Positions 39,941 to 50,252 of a DNA stretch of 64,000 bases are shown here, piece after piece. Made by a program: the position numbers and the translations under genes. Each line of letters starts with the position of its first letter. The stretch's first letter is position 1. Origin of the DNA: Lachnospiraceae bacterium (lineage in GTDB: Bacteria; Bacillota; Clostridia; Lachnospirales; Lachnospiraceae); the NCBI GenBank assembly GCA_017450485.1, contig JAFSTN010000003.1, positions 1 to 64,000 of the forward strand, read 5' to 3'. The notes beneath the pieces were generated by a model. It had not been told where the DNA came from, ran no database searches, and saw only the letters and a program-made list of their open reading frames with translations.

Positions 39941-40339
39941 TTATTCGGCATCAATCTCTTCAGGTGTTTTAACTCCGACACCGTAGTTGCGTTTCATCTG
40001 CTCGTACAGCTGCATGGCCAGCGAGTTATCTCCCTTGCCCACGCTCATCTTGGACACCTCCTGGATCATGGTATCCGAAAACATATTGACCATGTTACCT
40101 GCATAACTGCCCTCAGACTGGCTTCCGAACAGGTTCGTCGTCTTATCCACGTTCTTATATACCTGTTCCCACAGATATGCTTCAAACTGTTTGCAGGCCT
40201 CCAGAAGCTCGTCATCGGTGGAGTCTTTGCTGACTGACTTGAGCTTGGATGAGACCTTGCCGGCCGCTGCGGTGCTTTCAGCGTTCGACAGTATATTGGT
40301 CGTATAATCGGTGAGAGAAGAAATATCAATATCTGACAT
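39941..40339 (-). CDS. flagellar rod-binding protein (FlgJ N-terminal type)
   Basis: This is the rod-capping/scaffold part of FlgJ, without the peptidoglycan hydrolase domain. The 132-residue protein shows LLEACKQFEAYLWEQVYKN (about 44-62) and SYAGNMVNMFSDTMIQEVSK (about 76-95). These are the two helices of the rod-binding domain, followed by GDNSLAMQLYEQMKRNYG. It is the last gene of mreB-flg-flgG-rod binding, a common Clostridia arrangement. Confidence 0.88.
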   Translation of the reverse strand: MSDIDISSLTDYTTNILSNAESTAAAGKVSSKLKSVSKDSTDDELLEACKQFEAYLWEQVYKNVDKTTNLFGSQSEGSYAGNMVNMFSDTMIQEVSKMSVGKGDNSLAMQLYEQMKRNYGVGVKTPEEIDAE

Positions 40340-40349
40340 TTAGGTCTCC

Positions 40350-41168
40350 TTATCGCTTGAGGTTGTTTGCCTGCTCCATCATGGTGTCGGTAGTGGTGAT
40401 GACCTTCGAATTCATCTCGTATGCTCTCTGGGCCACGATCAGATTTACCATCTCATCGGCCACCGATACGTTCGAACCTTCCAGATATCCCTGGATCACA
40501 CGGCTTCTGGTCACCGCATTACTGGTTGCTTCATTGATGGCGGGACCGCTGACGGGAGTCACACTCCACAGCGTGTCTCCGTAACGCTCCATACCCGCCG
40601 GGTTCTGGAACTGGAACGTACCGATCTGAACACCCAGTGACTGCATATTGTTGTTTGCGTCCGGGTACTGAAGCGTACCGCTGGTATCAACCTTGATCTT
40701 GTTGACTATATATGTATTGGGCAGGCTTATCGGTCTTCCCTGCGTATCTATTACGGGATATCCGTCAGAACTGCACAGGACCAGCGTGTTACCGGTCCCA
40801 AGGGACCAGTTGAAATCACCGTTTCTGGTATACCTGACCTGTCCGTCGCCGCATCTGACTGCGAAGAATCCGTCACCCTCAATGGCGAATGCCGTGTCGG
40901 ATTCCGAGTCAAGCAAAGCTCCCTGTGAAAACATCGAATTGATAGAGGAAACTCTGGTTCCCAGGCCGACCTGACTGGATATGGGTTTCGCCTGACCGTT
41001 AGCAGTCGTGGTCTTGGTCTGCAGTGTCTGGTACAGAAGAGTCTTGAACTCAGCTGCCTGAGTCTTATATCCCATGGTATTAACGTTCGCCAGATTGTTG
41101 GCGATAGTGTCCACGTTTGTCTGTTGCGCGTTCATACCGGTCGCGCCGGTCCATAAGCTTCTTACCAT
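40350..41168 (-). CDS. flgG: flagellar basal-body distal rod protein FlgG
   Basis: FlgG forms the distal rod. The 272-residue protein begins MVRSLWTGATGMNAQQTNVD with the rod-protein motif NLANVNTMGYK (about 28-38). It has the beta-rich central domain (FAIEGDGFFAVR) and ends in SNVSVADEMVNLIVAQRAYEMNSKVI plus TMMEQANNLKR, as expected for flagellar axial proteins that zip their two ends. It lies 11 bases before the rod-binding gene. Confidence 0.93.
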   Translation of the reverse strand: MVRSLWTGATGMNAQQTNVDTIANNLANVNTMGYKTQAAEFKTLLYQTLQTKTTTANGQAKPISSQVGLGTRVSSINSMFSQGALLDSESDTAFAIEGDGFFAVRCGDGQVRYTRNGDFNWSLGTGNTLVLCSSDGYPVIDTQGRPISLPNTYIVNKIKVDTSGTLQYPDANNNMQSLGVQIGTFQFQNPAGMERYGDTLWSVTPVSGPAINEATSNAVTRSRVIQGYLEGSNVSVADEMVNLIVAQRAYEMNSKVITTTDTMMEQANNLKR

Positions 41169-41205
41169 ACGGTTCCTCCTTTAAGGATGCCTGCCGGGTC
41201 CGTTA

Positions 41206-41985
41206 TCACAGTTTACCCAGCTGATTAGCCGCAATATCGAGGCTTGAGTCAAATGTCTGGATCAGTTTCTGATTGGCCTCATAAGATCTCTGGATCGAGA
41301 TCATGTTCACCATCTCATCCACTATGGAAACATTACTCTGCTCCAAATATCCCGAATATACCTGATGTCCCTGAGCAGGTCTGGATACGGCCCCCTCTAC
41401 GGGCTGGTAATAATTCTCACCGTACTTCTCGAGATAGTTATAATCCTCAAAATCCGTAACACCGACGGTAGCCACCAGCGCACCGTTCTGGTATATCTGT
41501 CCTGCACGGTTAACGGAAAAATCTTTCAAAGGATCAAGCCTGATATGCTGTCCGTTTGAGTTAAGCACATAATCGCCTTCGGGTGTGACAAGATTACCCT
41601 GCATGTCCAGAGTAAAGTTTCCGTCACGTGTATATTTGATTGATGTTGCTCCCTTTTTGGATGTGAACTCGATGGTAAAGAATCCTTTACCGGCAATAGC
41701 CAGGTCAAGCTGATTGCCTGTTTCCTTGAATGATCCCTCTGACCAGTCAACATAGTTCTCGCCTATCTTGACACCGGGATTGATGATGCCCATACGCCTC
41801 GGCAGATTGCCGGCTTCCGTGACATCCTTGATCTTATATGCCAGGACATCGTCAAAGGCCTGACTCGTCGCTCCCTCTTTCTTAAAGCCGTTGGTATCAA
41901 AGTTGGCAATGCTGTTAGCCAGTGTGTCTAACCTGTGCTGCTCATTGATCATGCCGGTATAGGAAGTGTATAGACCTTTGACCAT
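41206..41985 (-). CDS. flagellar hook-basal body protein (FlgF/FlgG type)
   Basis: This 259-residue axial protein is paralogous to the FlgG next to it. It begins MVKGLYTSYTGMINEQHRLD with SIANFDTNGFKKEGA. It has LAIAGKGFFTIE in the centre and ends SNVSIVDEMVNMISIQRSYEANQKLIQTFD. The position ahead of flgG suggests FlgF (proximal rod), but Firmicutes rod paralogues are hard to tell apart from sequence. It follows mreB by 15 bases. Confidence 0.88.
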   Translation of the reverse strand: MVKGLYTSYTGMINEQHRLDTLANSIANFDTNGFKKEGATSQAFDDVLAYKIKDVTEAGNLPRRMGIINPGVKIGENYVDWSEGSFKETGNQLDLAIAGKGFFTIEFTSKKGATSIKYTRDGNFTLDMQGNLVTPEGDYVLNSNGQHIRLDPLKDFSVNRAGQIYQNGALVATVGVTDFEDYNYLEKYGENYYQPVEGAVSRPAQGHQVYSGYLEQSNVSIVDEMVNMISIQRSYEANQKLIQTFDSSLDIAANQLGKL

Positions 41986-42000
41986 GTTTAATCCTCGCTG

Positions 42001-42993
42001 TTATTCTTCTTTATGCCCCGCCAGAAACTCGACATACTTGCCGGTGCCGATCGCAACGGCTGTCATCGGATCCTCCGCAGTCATGGTATTGATACCCGTC
42101 TGCGATGCTATCAGATCCTCAAGTCCTCTCAGCAGCGAACCGCCTCCGGTGAGGACTATGCCTCTGTCAATGATATCGGCTGCCAGCTCCGGAGGTGTCT
42201 TTTCAAGCACACCCTTGATCGTCTCAACGATCTGAGCTGTGGGCTCCTTCAATGCTTCCTCGGTTTCTTCCGAGCTTACCTTGATGCTCTTGGGAAGACC
42301 TGTGAGCAGGTTACGTCCCTTCACATCCATATAATCTACTTCGGGGCGTTTGAACGCCGTACCGATGTTTATCTTGATGTCTTCGGCGGTGCTGTCACCG
42401 ATAAACAGGTTGTGCTTCTTACGCATATAGCGGACGAGCGCCTGATCGAAATCGTCTCCCGCTATCTTGATGGAATCACTTACAACCGTTCCGCCCAGGG
42501 ATATGACCGCCACATCGGTAGTACCGCCGCCGATATCCACTATCATGTTTCCGCAGGGCTTGGCTATATCTACACCGGCTCCGATCGCTGCTGCGATAGG
42601 CTCCTCAATGATAAACACATCTCGAGCTCCGCACTGTATGGTAGCATCCTCAACCGCTTTACGCTCAACTTCGGTTACTCCGCTGGGTACGCAGACTGCG
42701 ATCCTGGGCTTACGGAAATTTCTTTTGCCCATAGCCTTCTGGATGAAATACTTCATCATCTTCTCGGTAACGGTATAATCCGAGATAACACCCTCGCGAA
42801 GAGGTCTGACTGCTACTATATTTCCGGGAGTACGGCCCAGCATCAGTCTGGCGTCCTCGCCTATAGCCTGTATCTTATGTGTATTACTGTCGAAAGCCAC
42901 AACAGAGGGCTCTTTGAGTACTACGCCCTTCCCTCTGATATAAACCAATATGCTGGCAGTTCCTAAATCTATGCCTATATCCGTGTACTGCAT
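42001..42993 (-). CDS. mreB: rod-shape actin homologue MreB/Mbl
   Basis: MreB filaments guide lateral cell-wall synthesis. The 330-residue protein shows DIGIDLGTASILVYIRGKG (phosphate 1), GRTPGNIVAVRPLREGVI, CVPSGVTEVERKAV, MIVDIGGGTTDVAVISLGG (phosphate 2) and LTGGGSLLRGLEDLI. The Mbl subgroup is possible. Linkage to flagellar rod genes, as here, is frequent in Clostridia and Bacillus and suggests shared transcription. Confidence 0.93.
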   Translation of the reverse strand: MQYTDIGIDLGTASILVYIRGKGVVLKEPSVVAFDSNTHKIQAIGEDARLMLGRTPGNIVAVRPLREGVISDYTVTEKMMKYFIQKAMGKRNFRKPRIAVCVPSGVTEVERKAVEDATIQCGARDVFIIEEPIAAAIGAGVDIAKPCGNMIVDIGGGTTDVAVISLGGTVVSDSIKIAGDDFDQALVRYMRKKHNLFIGDSTAEDIKINIGTAFKRPEVDYMDVKGRNLLTGLPKSIKVSSEETEEALKEPTAQIVETIKGVLEKTPPELAADIIDRGIVLTGGGSLLRGLEDLIASQTGINTMTAEDPMTAVAIGTGKYVEFLAGHKEE

Positions 42994-43110
42994 CTTACGA
43001 TCCCTTCCTAATACCTATAAAGTAAAGCCCCTCGGCTGATCTTCCACAAAACAATTCAATATATTATAACTTAAGCCGACAGTTTATGAAAGTGCTTTAT
43101 AGAAAATTAA

Positions 43111-43167
43111 GAGTCCGTAAAACGCAAAACGCACCGACCCTCCGAGTCCTTTCGGCGGTCAATGCGT
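43111..43167 (-). terminator. rho-independent terminator of uvrA
   Basis: An 11-bp stem (43129-43139 with 43157-43167, two G-U pairs) is followed on the minus strand by TTTTGCGTTTT. A wider outer repeat GAGTCCG/CGGACTC (43111-43117, 43186-43192) encloses it. The remaining bases up to mreB hold no gene; the mreB promoter was not sought further. Confidence 0.75.
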
Positions 43168-43205
43168 CCATGCTGTTTATTATATCGGACTCTGTTTTGA
43201 AATAA

Positions 43206-46091
43206 TTAACCTTTGGATTTCTTTTTTTGCTTTGTTTGGGCTGCGGCGCCCTGCTCCGCAAGTATCTTCGCCAGATACTGTCCGGTGTATGACTTCTTAA
43301 CCTTCGCCACCGACTCCGGTGTTCCCTGCGCCACTACGGTGCCTCCGCCGTCTCCGCCCTCAGGGCCCATATCTATGATATAGTCCGCGCATTTGATGAC
43401 ATCGAGGTTATGCTCGATGACCAGTACTGTATTGCCGCCCTCGGTCAGTCTCTGCAGGATATCAATGAGCTTATGCACATCGGCGAAATGCAGACCGGTG
43501 GTTGGCTCGTCGAGGATATATATGGTCTTGCCCGTGCTGCGTCTGGACAGTTCGGTGGCAAGCTTGACTCTCTGTGCCTCGCCTCCCGAAAGCTCCGTAG
43601 AGGGCTGTCCGAGACGGATATATCCCAGTCCCACATCATAGAGCGTCTGGATCTTACTTCTGATCGAAGGTATGTGCTCAAAGAAAGCAAGCGCCTCCTC
43701 CACGGTCATGTTCAGAACTTCATATATATTCTTGTCGCGATACTTCACTTCCAGCGTCTCGCGATTGTATCTGTGACCGTTGCAGACTTCGCAGGGCACA
43801 TAGACATCGGGAAGGAAGTGCATCTCTATCTTGATAATACCGTCACCGGCACAGGCTTCGCAGCGGCCGCCTTTTACATTAAATGAGAAGCGACCCTTGG
43901 AGTAGCCTCTGGCCTTGGCATCAGCAGTGGATGCAAAGAGGTCCCTGATCTGGTCAAATACTCCCGTGTAGGTTGCGGGATTGGATCGCGGGGTCCTGCC
44001 GATCGGTGACTGGTCTATGTTGATGACCTTATCCAGCTGCTCGACACCGATGATCTCCTTATGCTTACCCGGTATCACACGTGCACGGTTTAAGTCCCGG
44101 GACAGTGACTTGTTTACGATCTCATTTACGAGAGATGATTTCCCCGACCCTGATACACCCGTCACACAGGTGAAGACGCCGAGAGGTATGTCCACATCTA
44201 TGTTGCGGAGATTGTTCTGCTCTGCTCCGACAACCTTCAGCCAGCCCGAAGGACTCCTTCGTTTGGACGGGATCTCGATCTTACGCACACCGCTTAGGTA
44301 CTGGCCGGTGATCGACTCGGGTACGGCGATCACGTCTTCAACCGTGCCTGCTGCCACGACCTCACCGCCGTGCTCACCGGCACCCGGTCCTATATCCACG
44401 AGGAAGTCGGCCTCCCTCATCGTCTCCTCATCATGTTCAACCACAATCAGAGTGTTGCCCAGATCGCGCAGATCCTTCAGTGCGTTTAAAAGTTTGCTGT
44501 TGTCACGCTGATGCAGACCTATGCTCGGCTCGTCGAGTATATAACATACACCCACGAGTCCTGAACCTATCTGTGTAGCCAGGCGTATACGCTGCGATTC
44601 ACCTCCCGAGAGAGATGAAGCGCTTCTCGCGAGTGTCAGATATTCAAGGCCTACGTTTACGAGGAATCCCACTCTCGCTTTTACCTCGCGCAGGATCCTT
44701 TCTCCTATGAGCGCCTGCTGCCTGGTAAGCTCCAGATCATCGAGGAACTTCTGCAGATCACGGATAGCCAGTGAAGTCAGATCAAATATATTCAGGTCAC
44801 CTATGGTGACAGCGAGCGATTCGGGTTTAAGCCTCTTACCTCCGCATACGTTACAGGGAGAGAATCTCATATAGGTTTCGTATTCCGCCTTCGCCGAGTC
44901 GGTATAGGCCTCTCTGTACCTGCGGTTTATGTTCTCTATCAGGCCCTCGAACTCCATCGGATAATCTCCGGTCCCGCGCTGGCCGGTGTAGTGTACGTTG
45001 ACCTCCTTGAAGCCGCCGTAGATGAACTTGTTCTGTATGTCTGCTGGCAGATCCTTAAACGGGGTATCGAGACTGAATTTATTGGCTTTGGCCAGAGCTT
45101 CGAGAAGAGCGTGGGAAAAGCTTTTCTTATCCTTACTGTTCTGCCATCCCATCACCTGTACGGCACCTTCGTTGAAACTCAGGCGCTTATCGGGGATCAT
45201 CAGATCGGGATCGAATTCCATTCTGTATCCGAGGCCCGCACACTCGGGACACGCACCGAAGGGATTGTTGAATGAGAAGCTTCTCGGCTCGATCTCTCCT
45301 ATCGAGATACCGCAATCCGGGCATCCGAAATTCTGTGAGAACATAAGGATCTCATCGCCCGTATCCACATTCACAAGTCCTTTTGCGATCTTCATCGCAT
45401 TTTCTTCGGAGTCGGTCAGCCTGGTCTCGATACCCGGTCTGACCACGAGCCTATCGATCACAATCTCTATGTTATGCTTGATATTCTTATCAAGGCTGAT
45501 ATCCTCGCTCAGCTCATATACGCTGCCGTCGATACGTGCTCTGACATATCCGCTTCGCATGGCACTCTCGAGTACCTTCGCATGCTCACCTTTACGTCCG
45601 CGGACCACGGGAGCCAGTATCTGTATCTTCGTTCCTTCAGGCAGAGCCATGATCTGATCGGTGATCTGATCGACCGTCTGTCTCGAGATCTCACGTCCGC
45701 ATTTCGGACAGTGAGGTATGCCTGCCCGTGCATAGAGCAGACGCAGATAATCATATATCTCCGTTACGGTTCCGACCGTGGATCTGGGGTTATGGTTGGT
45801 GGATTTCTGATCTATCGATATCGCGGGAGAAAGTCCCTCTATCCTCTCCACATCGGGTTTCTCCATACGTCCGAGGAACATCCTGGCGTAGGATGACAGG
45901 GACTCCATATACCTGCGCTGGCCCTCGGCATATATCGTGTCGAAAGCAAGCGAAGACTTGCCCGATCCGGACAGACCGGTGAAGACTACCAGCTCTCCTC
46001 TGGGGATATCGAGATTCAGATTTTTGAGATTATGTTCATTCGCCCCGCGGATCTTGATGACATCCTTCGGGCGCATTTTGACTGCAGACAT
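43206..46091 (-). CDS. uvrA: excinuclease ABC subunit A
   Basis: UvrA is the damage-recognition ATPase of nucleotide excision repair. I use the ATG at 46091 ([14 protein letters not shown]) because GAGGGAGGA lies five bases upstream; the longer frame to 46115 puts that ribosome site inside the gene. The 961-residue protein has two ABC modules: [25 protein letters not shown] Walker A near 35, [51 protein letters not shown]. It has zinc-binding [23 protein letters not shown] and [18 protein letters not shown] basic KQKKKSKG tail ends the protein. Confidence 0.96.
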   Translation of the reverse strand: MSAVKMRPKDVIKIRGANEHNLKNLNLDIPRGELVVFTGLSGSGKSSLAFDTIYAEGQRRYMESLSSYARMFLGRMEKPDVERIEGLSPAISIDQKSTNHNPRSTVGTVTEIYDYLRLLYARAGIPHCPKCGREISRQTVDQITDQIMALPEGTKIQILAPVVRGRKGEHAKVLESAMRSGYVRARIDGSVYELSEDISLDKNIKHNIEIVIDRLVVRPGIETRLTDSEENAMKIAKGLVNVDTGDEILMFSQNFGCPDCGISIGEIEPRSFSFNNPFGACPECAGLGYRMEFDPDLMIPDKRLSFNEGAVQVMGWQNSKDKKSFSHALLEALAKANKFSLDTPFKDLPADIQNKFIYGGFKEVNVHYTGQRGTGDYPMEFEGLIENINRRYREAYTDSAKAEYETYMRFSPCNVCGGKRLKPESLAVTIGDLNIFDLTSLAIRDLQKFLDDLELTRQQALIGERILREVKARVGFLVNVGLEYLTLARSASSLSGGESQRIRLATQIGSGLVGVCYILDEPSIGLHQRDNSKLLNALKDLRDLGNTLIVVEHDEETMREADFLVDIGPGAGEHGGEVVAAGTVEDVIAVPESITGQYLSGVRKIEIPSKRRSPSGWLKVVGAEQNNLRNIDVDIPLGVFTCVTGVSGSGKSSLVNEIVNKSLSRDLNRARVIPGKHKEIIGVEQLDKVINIDQSPIGRTPRSNPATYTGVFDQIRDLFASTADAKARGYSKGRFSFNVKGGRCEACAGDGIIKIEMHFLPDVYVPCEVCNGHRYNRETLEVKYRDKNIYEVLNMTVEEALAFFEHIPSIRSKIQTLYDVGLGYIRLGQPSTELSGGEAQRVKLATELSRRSTGKTIYILDEPTTGLHFADVHKLIDILQRLTEGGNTVLVIEHNLDVIKCADYIIDMGPEGGDGGGTVVAQGTPESVAKVKKSYTGQYLAKILAEQGAAAQTKQKKKSKG

Positions 46092-46158
46092 ATTATCCTC
46101 CCTCATCATGTTCACTTTGAGATAGCGTTACATATCATACCACTTCATCGGGAGGATT

Positions 46159-48144
46159 TCATTCAAAATTATCATGATACATTTTCTTGAGTTCTATGAG
46201 CTCATCCCTGAGTTCTGCGGCAGACTCGAAGTTTAAGTCGGCAGCTGCCTTGCGCATCTGCTTCTCTACCTTCTCGATGAGAGAGGCGAGTTCTTCTTTA
46301 TCCATAGACTCGGGATCCTTGGCCAGCTTCGCTGTCTCCTCAGCCACTTCACGTGTTACTGCGATCAGGTCGCGGACAGCTTTCTGTATGGTCTGAGGAG
46401 TGATGCCGTTCTCTTCGTTATACTTCATCTGTATCGCACGACGACGGTTGGTCTCATCTATCGCTTCACGCATGGAATCAGTCATCGTATCCGCGTACAT
46501 GATGACATGTCCCTCTGCATTTCGGGCGGCTCGCCCGATAGTCTGAACGAGTGAAGTGGTAGATCGGAGGAAACCTTCTTTGTCCGCATCTAGGATCGCC
46601 ACCAGAGATATCTCGGGTATATCGAGGCCCTCACGCAGCAGGTTTATACCTACGAGCACATCGAACACATCGAGTCGCATATCCCTGATGATCTGGGCGC
46701 GCTCGAGAGTCTCTACATCGGAGTGCATATATTTGACGCGGATGCCGACGTCCTTCAGGTAATCGGTCAGATCCTCAGCCATGCGTTTGGTCAGTGTGGT
46801 GATCAGAACCTTGGTGTGCTTGTCAGTCGCCTTACGTATCTCACCTATCAGGTCATCGATCTGTCCCTCGACGGGCCGCACGTCCACCTCGGGATCCAGA
46901 AGTCCGGTCGGACGGATGACCTGTTCGGTACGGAGCAGTTCATGCTCCTCCTCATAATCGGAAGGAGTTGCGGAGACGAACAGCATCTGATCTATATGAG
47001 ATTCGAATTCTTCAAAATTAAGCGGTCTGTTATCGAGTGCGGACGGCAGCCTGAAACCGTAGTCCACCAGTGTCGTCTTACGCGATCTGTCGCCGGCATA
47101 CATACCCCTGATCTGCGGGATCGTCATATGCGACTCGTCGACTATGATCAGAAAATCATCAGGGAAGAAATCCAGAAGTGTGTACGGCGGCTGTCCCGGT
47201 TCAAGATTGTTCAGATGTCTGGAATAGTTCTCTATCCCGCTGCAGAAACCTGTCTCTCTGAGCATCTCCACATCGAAGCCTGTACGTTCGGATATACGCT
47301 GTGCTTCGAGCAGTTTATCCTCGCCCTTAAAGAACTTCACGCGCTCCTTCAGTTCCGCTTCTATGGCATCGCACGCACGCAGGATCGTATCCTGCGCCAC
47401 CACGTAATGCGATGCGGGGAAAAGGGAAACGTGCGTAAGTGAAGACTTCAGTCTCGATGTCACAGGATCGATCTCGCATATGCGGTCGATCTCATCACCA
47501 AAGAATTCGACACGGATAAATGAGTCACCTCCGATAGGCGGATTGATATCTATCACGTCACCGCGAACCCTGAAGCACCCCCTGTCCATATCCATGTCAT
47601 TGCGGTTATACTGCATGTCGATCAGACCGTGGATGACCTGCTCTCGCGATATCTGCATGCCGGGACGCAGCGAAAGGACCATGTCGAGATATTCGGCCGG
47701 TGAACCCAGACCGTAGATACACGATACGGATGCCACGACGATAACGTCTCTGCGCTCGGTAAGTGCTGCGGTCGCGGACAGACGAAGTCTGTCTATCTCA
47801 TCATTTATTGAGGAGTCCTTGGCGATATATGTATCCGAAGAAGGGACATAAGCCTCGGGCTGATAGTAGTCGTAGTAGCTCACAAAATACTCCACCGCGT
47901 TCTCGGGAAAGAACTCTTTCATCTCTCCGTAGAGCTGACCGGCGAGAGTCTTGTTGTGGGATATGATCAGGGTGGGCTTATTGAGCGCCTGTATGACGTT
48001 CGCCATCGTGAAGGTTTTACCCGATCCGGTGACGCCAAGCAGGGTCTCAAACTGGTTGCCCGCTTTGAAACCCTCTACAAGTTCCTTTATGGCCTGCGGC
48101 TGGTCGCCTGTAGGCTTGTAATCCGAGTGTAATTCGAAGTTCAT
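46159..48144 (-). CDS. uvrB: excinuclease ABC subunit B (full-length copy)
   Basis: UvrB verifies damage and positions the UvrC cuts. The 661-residue protein is complete: Walker [18 protein letters not shown] (about 36-52), the beta-hairpin [19 protein letters not shown] (about 89-107), helicase motifs [23 protein letters not shown] and [10 protein letters not shown], and the UVR tail [20 protein letters not shown]. The start codon overlaps the stop of a degenerate GNAT frame (TAATG) and has only a weak, distant AGGTG upstream. A second copy of its first 264 bases lies at 50313-50576, so its present 5' end and upstream region look like the product of a recombination. Confidence 0.95.
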   Translation of the reverse strand: MNFELHSDYKPTGDQPQAIKELVEGFKAGNQFETLLGVTGSGKTFTMANVIQALNKPTLIISHNKTLAGQLYGEMKEFFPENAVEYFVSYYDYYQPEAYVPSSDTYIAKDSSINDEIDRLRLSATAALTERRDVIVVASVSCIYGLGSPAEYLDMVLSLRPGMQISREQVIHGLIDMQYNRNDMDMDRGCFRVRGDVIDINPPIGGDSFIRVEFFGDEIDRICEIDPVTSRLKSSLTHVSLFPASHYVVAQDTILRACDAIEAELKERVKFFKGEDKLLEAQRISERTGFDVEMLRETGFCSGIENYSRHLNNLEPGQPPYTLLDFFPDDFLIIVDESHMTIPQIRGMYAGDRSRKTTLVDYGFRLPSALDNRPLNFEEFESHIDQMLFVSATPSDYEEEHELLRTEQVIRPTGLLDPEVDVRPVEGQIDDLIGEIRKATDKHTKVLITTLTKRMAEDLTDYLKDVGIRVKYMHSDVETLERAQIIRDMRLDVFDVLVGINLLREGLDIPEISLVAILDADKEGFLRSTTSLVQTIGRAARNAEGHVIMYADTMTDSMREAIDETNRRRAIQMKYNEENGITPQTIQKAVRDLIAVTREVAEETAKLAKDPESMDKEELASLIEKVEKQMRKAAADLNFESAAELRDELIELKKMYHDNFE

Positions 48145-48164
48145 TAACGTTTAAAAACACCTGT

Positions 48165-48201
48165 AAAATATGAATGGTACACAACTTGTAGTGTACCATT
48201 C
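48165..48201 (-). terminator. terminator-like hairpin just upstream of uvrB
   Basis: A perfect 11-bp stem (GAATGGTACAC at 48172-48182, complement at 48191-48201) with an 8-base loop is followed on the minus strand by ATATTTTA. It lies only 27-57 bases before the uvrB start codon and could stop or attenuate transcription arriving from upstream. Confidence 0.6.
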
Positions 48202-48247
48202 TTTGAGACCTGCGTCCATAGATTTCGGAACATTTGTTCGTGTTTTT

Positions 48248-48372
48248 TCAGCCGCGATCTTCGTTCAGCCAGTCCTCCCTCGAAATCACCGATACATGTG
48301 TTCTCCCGTTTGTCTATTCCGAAACGCCCAGTCACGGACGGCCTTTGCCGCCTCTTTGGCATAGCCCTTTTC
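48248..48372 (-). pseudogene. remnant of a second, RimJ/RimL-type GNAT gene
   Basis: Reading the minus strand in another frame from 48372 gives EKGYAKEAAKAVRDWAF, the acetyl-CoA-binding loop and helix of RimJ/RimL-type GNAT enzymes. After a frame change it reads NGRTHVSVISREDWLNEDRG and a stop at 48248, which resembles the C-terminal end of the same family. The roughly 40 residues expected between them are missing. It is a short, internally deleted relic, identified by motif only. Confidence 0.55.
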
Positions 48373-48741
48373 AATCCTTCATACTCTTTGATCCTTCGAA
48401 CAGCTTCCTCCAACTGCCTGTGTCCGTATCCCTGTCTCTTATACTTTTCCCTGATCCCGTTATGCCCGATCTCGACATACTCCGGCCGGTTTCGCGGATC
48501 CCAGGTGACAAATCCTATGGGTTCTCCGTCTACACAGGTAACCAGACCATATTTTTCAGCAATTTCAGGATTATCATAAAAGAATTCATCGGACTCTTTC
48601 CAGTTATCCTCCCAGATTTTCTTATTCCTTGTATCATATGAATATGCATCCTGTAATATGTTATACATTGTCCCTCTCGGGAAATCCGTGAACCTCTTAA
48701 ATTCGAGCATACGTGTCTATATATCCTTCCTGCTTTCTTCA

Positions 48742-50046
48742 CTAATTTTTCAAGCATCCGATAGGAATAACAAAAACACCGTCATCTCTTCTGTAACCAT
48801 ACTGTGTACCGGTGATCACCAGTTTCAGATCCGGCAATCTTAATGGACATTGCGGTTCGTTTTCATTGTGTATAGCAACAAGATTCTCTATCGCACACAA
48901 ATGCTTCGCTCCCTCATCAACCTCTGTTTGTCCAAGCTTAAACTCTATTAAAGCATATCTGCCATCATTAAGATGAAGTACTCCATCGGCTTCAAGACCG
49001 TATCTGTCATGATAGTAAGACATATACCCATCGTATACAGAAGAATACACTTTCAGGTCACGAATACACAATGATTCAAACAGGAAGCCGAGTGTTTTAA
49101 AATCTTTATTAAAGTAATCCGGAGACAACCCCAGTGCTGCAACAGCAATGGACGGATCTATGAAGTTTCGTTTCTTACCGGATCTTATGACCGTCTTTGA
49201 ACGTATAGAAGGACACCAGGCGTCTATATCGTCGATAATATACAATTCGGTAAGCGCATTTATATAGTCATACAAGGTCGGATCTGAAACCGTATTATTT
49301 GCTTTAACATCCGACAGGATCGTTTTTGTAGCCGCAAAAGTACACAGATTCCTACTGTATGATTTCAAGATATCCATAGTTATCTGCGGGTTACGTTTTA
49401 CATTGTCTATATTCGAAATATCTGTCGAATATGTTTGCTTATAAATATCTTTCGCAACCAAAAGTTTTGCTCTTTCTGTCTTGGTATCAAGAGAACCCGG
49501 CCAACCGCCACGACAGATTGAAAAAATAATGTCATCTATACTCATATCAGAATGACAGCCATCGAATGAATCCGGGTCATCAAACAGCCTGATCAAAGAA
49601 ATGGAACCGTTTGAATCCCCACTCTCGTAAAGACTCATCGGATACATTTTCAAGCGACTGATCCTGAGCGTTCCCGTATGAGGCGTCTTAACCTCTTTTG
49701 ATGATGATCCCGTCAGTATATAACATCCTTTTTCTCCGGTATCGTCTACATCTTTCCTGATCGCGCCGAAGAGTTTCGGCGCATCCTGCCATTCATCAAA
49801 CAGGATCGGTTTGTCTCCGATCAGCAATTTAGAGGGCGCAGTATTCGCTATCTTCAAAAGATTATCTCGCATTTCCTCGTCCTGAAATTCAACCACAGAC
49901 TTGGCTTTTTGCTTTGCGGTTGTAGTTTTTCCGCAACCTTTTGGTCCCCTTATCCAGGTGGCTCCAAATGCCTCCATATTTAATTCGAGCAAATCGTCGA
50001 TTATTCTTTTTCTGTACTCTTTCACGGCACTCACCTCTTCGGACAT
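48742..50046 (-). CDS. AAA ATPase with DUF4143-type C-terminal domain
   Basis: This ATP-binding protein of up to 434 residues has Walker A in WIRGPKGCGKTTTAKQKA (about 32-49), Walker B-like KPILFDEWQDAPKLFGAIR (about 78-96), sensor CYILTGSSSKEV (about 107-118) and a restriction-endonuclease-like tail. In the tail, YHDRYGLEADGVLHLNDGRYALIEFKLGQ (about 343-371) shows the D...ExK pattern. Such proteins are common accessory genes in gut anaerobes, and their role is unsettled. The ATG at 50046 has no ribosome site. A GTG at 50025 has GAAGAGGTGAG just upstream and may be the true start. By eye it is more AT-rich than its neighbours, which suggests transfer. Tandem repeats lie upstream. Confidence 0.85.
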   Translation of the reverse strand: MSEEVSAVKEYRKRIIDDLLELNMEAFGATWIRGPKGCGKTTTAKQKAKSVVEFQDEEMRDNLLKIANTAPSKLLIGDKPILFDEWQDAPKLFGAIRKDVDDTGEKGCYILTGSSSKEVKTPHTGTLRISRLKMYPMSLYESGDSNGSISLIRLFDDPDSFDGCHSDMSIDDIIFSICRGGWPGSLDTKTERAKLLVAKDIYKQTYSTDISNIDNVKRNPQITMDILKSYSRNLCTFAATKTILSDVKANNTVSDPTLYDYINALTELYIIDDIDAWCPSIRSKTVIRSGKKRNFIDPSIAVAALGLSPDYFNKDFKTLGFLFESLCIRDLKVYSSVYDGYMSYYHDRYGLEADGVLHLNDGRYALIEFKLGQTEVDEGAKHLCAIENLVAIHNENEPQCPLRLPDLKLVITGTQYGYRRDDGVFVIPIGCLKN

Positions 50047-50079
50047 TTTAGCGTATTATCGGCGTTTTTACAACTTTTA

Positions 50080-50148
50080 TTTTAGTATTTTGAGGCTTTT
50101 CGTTTTAGTATTTTGAGGCTTTTCGTTTTAGTATTTTGAGGCTTTTGC
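50080..50148 (-). repeat. three tandem 23-bp repeats ahead of the AAA ATPase gene
   Basis: The unit TTTTAGTATTTTGAGGCTTT (plus three more bases) occurs three times head to tail at 50080-50102, 50103-50125 and 50126-50148, identical but for the last two bases. On the gene's strand each reads AAAAGCCTCAAAATACTAAAA. They end about 30 bases before the start codon and cover the likely -35 region, so they look like iterated operator sites. Confidence 0.85.
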
Positions 50149-50252
50149 CGAAGACATTGCGATAGTGACGTTGCGGACAATTGGGTAACCAATAGCATCC
50201 CGTCTGCATATTCCATACAGTCTGTATCGCGTTACCTTTCCACTATATCTTG

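Larger units (their letters stand above)
48144..48710 (-). pseudogene. truncated GNAT acetyltransferase fused to unrelated frame
   Basis: The first ~117 residues look like a real GNAT acetyltransferase: a folded N-terminus (RGTMYNILQDAYSYD), EPIGFVTWDPRNRPEYVEIGH, and the acetyl-CoA loop REKYKRQGYGHRQLEEAVRR. A complete member would continue with the last strands and helix to about 165 residues. Here the frame instead runs into Arg/Lys-rich sequence (RAMPKRRQRPSVTGRF) with no family character. That region is the wrong-frame reading of a second GNAT remnant (48248-48372). The apparent 188-residue protein is therefore a chance fusion and probably inactive. The stop codon overlaps the uvrB start. 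Confidence 0.7.

Noticed and set aside
42013..42966. A 317-residue plus-strand open frame
   Set aside because: It is antisense to mreB, with no ribosome site or protein-family features.
50080..50148. CRISPR array
   Set aside because: The repeats are directly adjacent with no unique spacers, and no cas gene is present.
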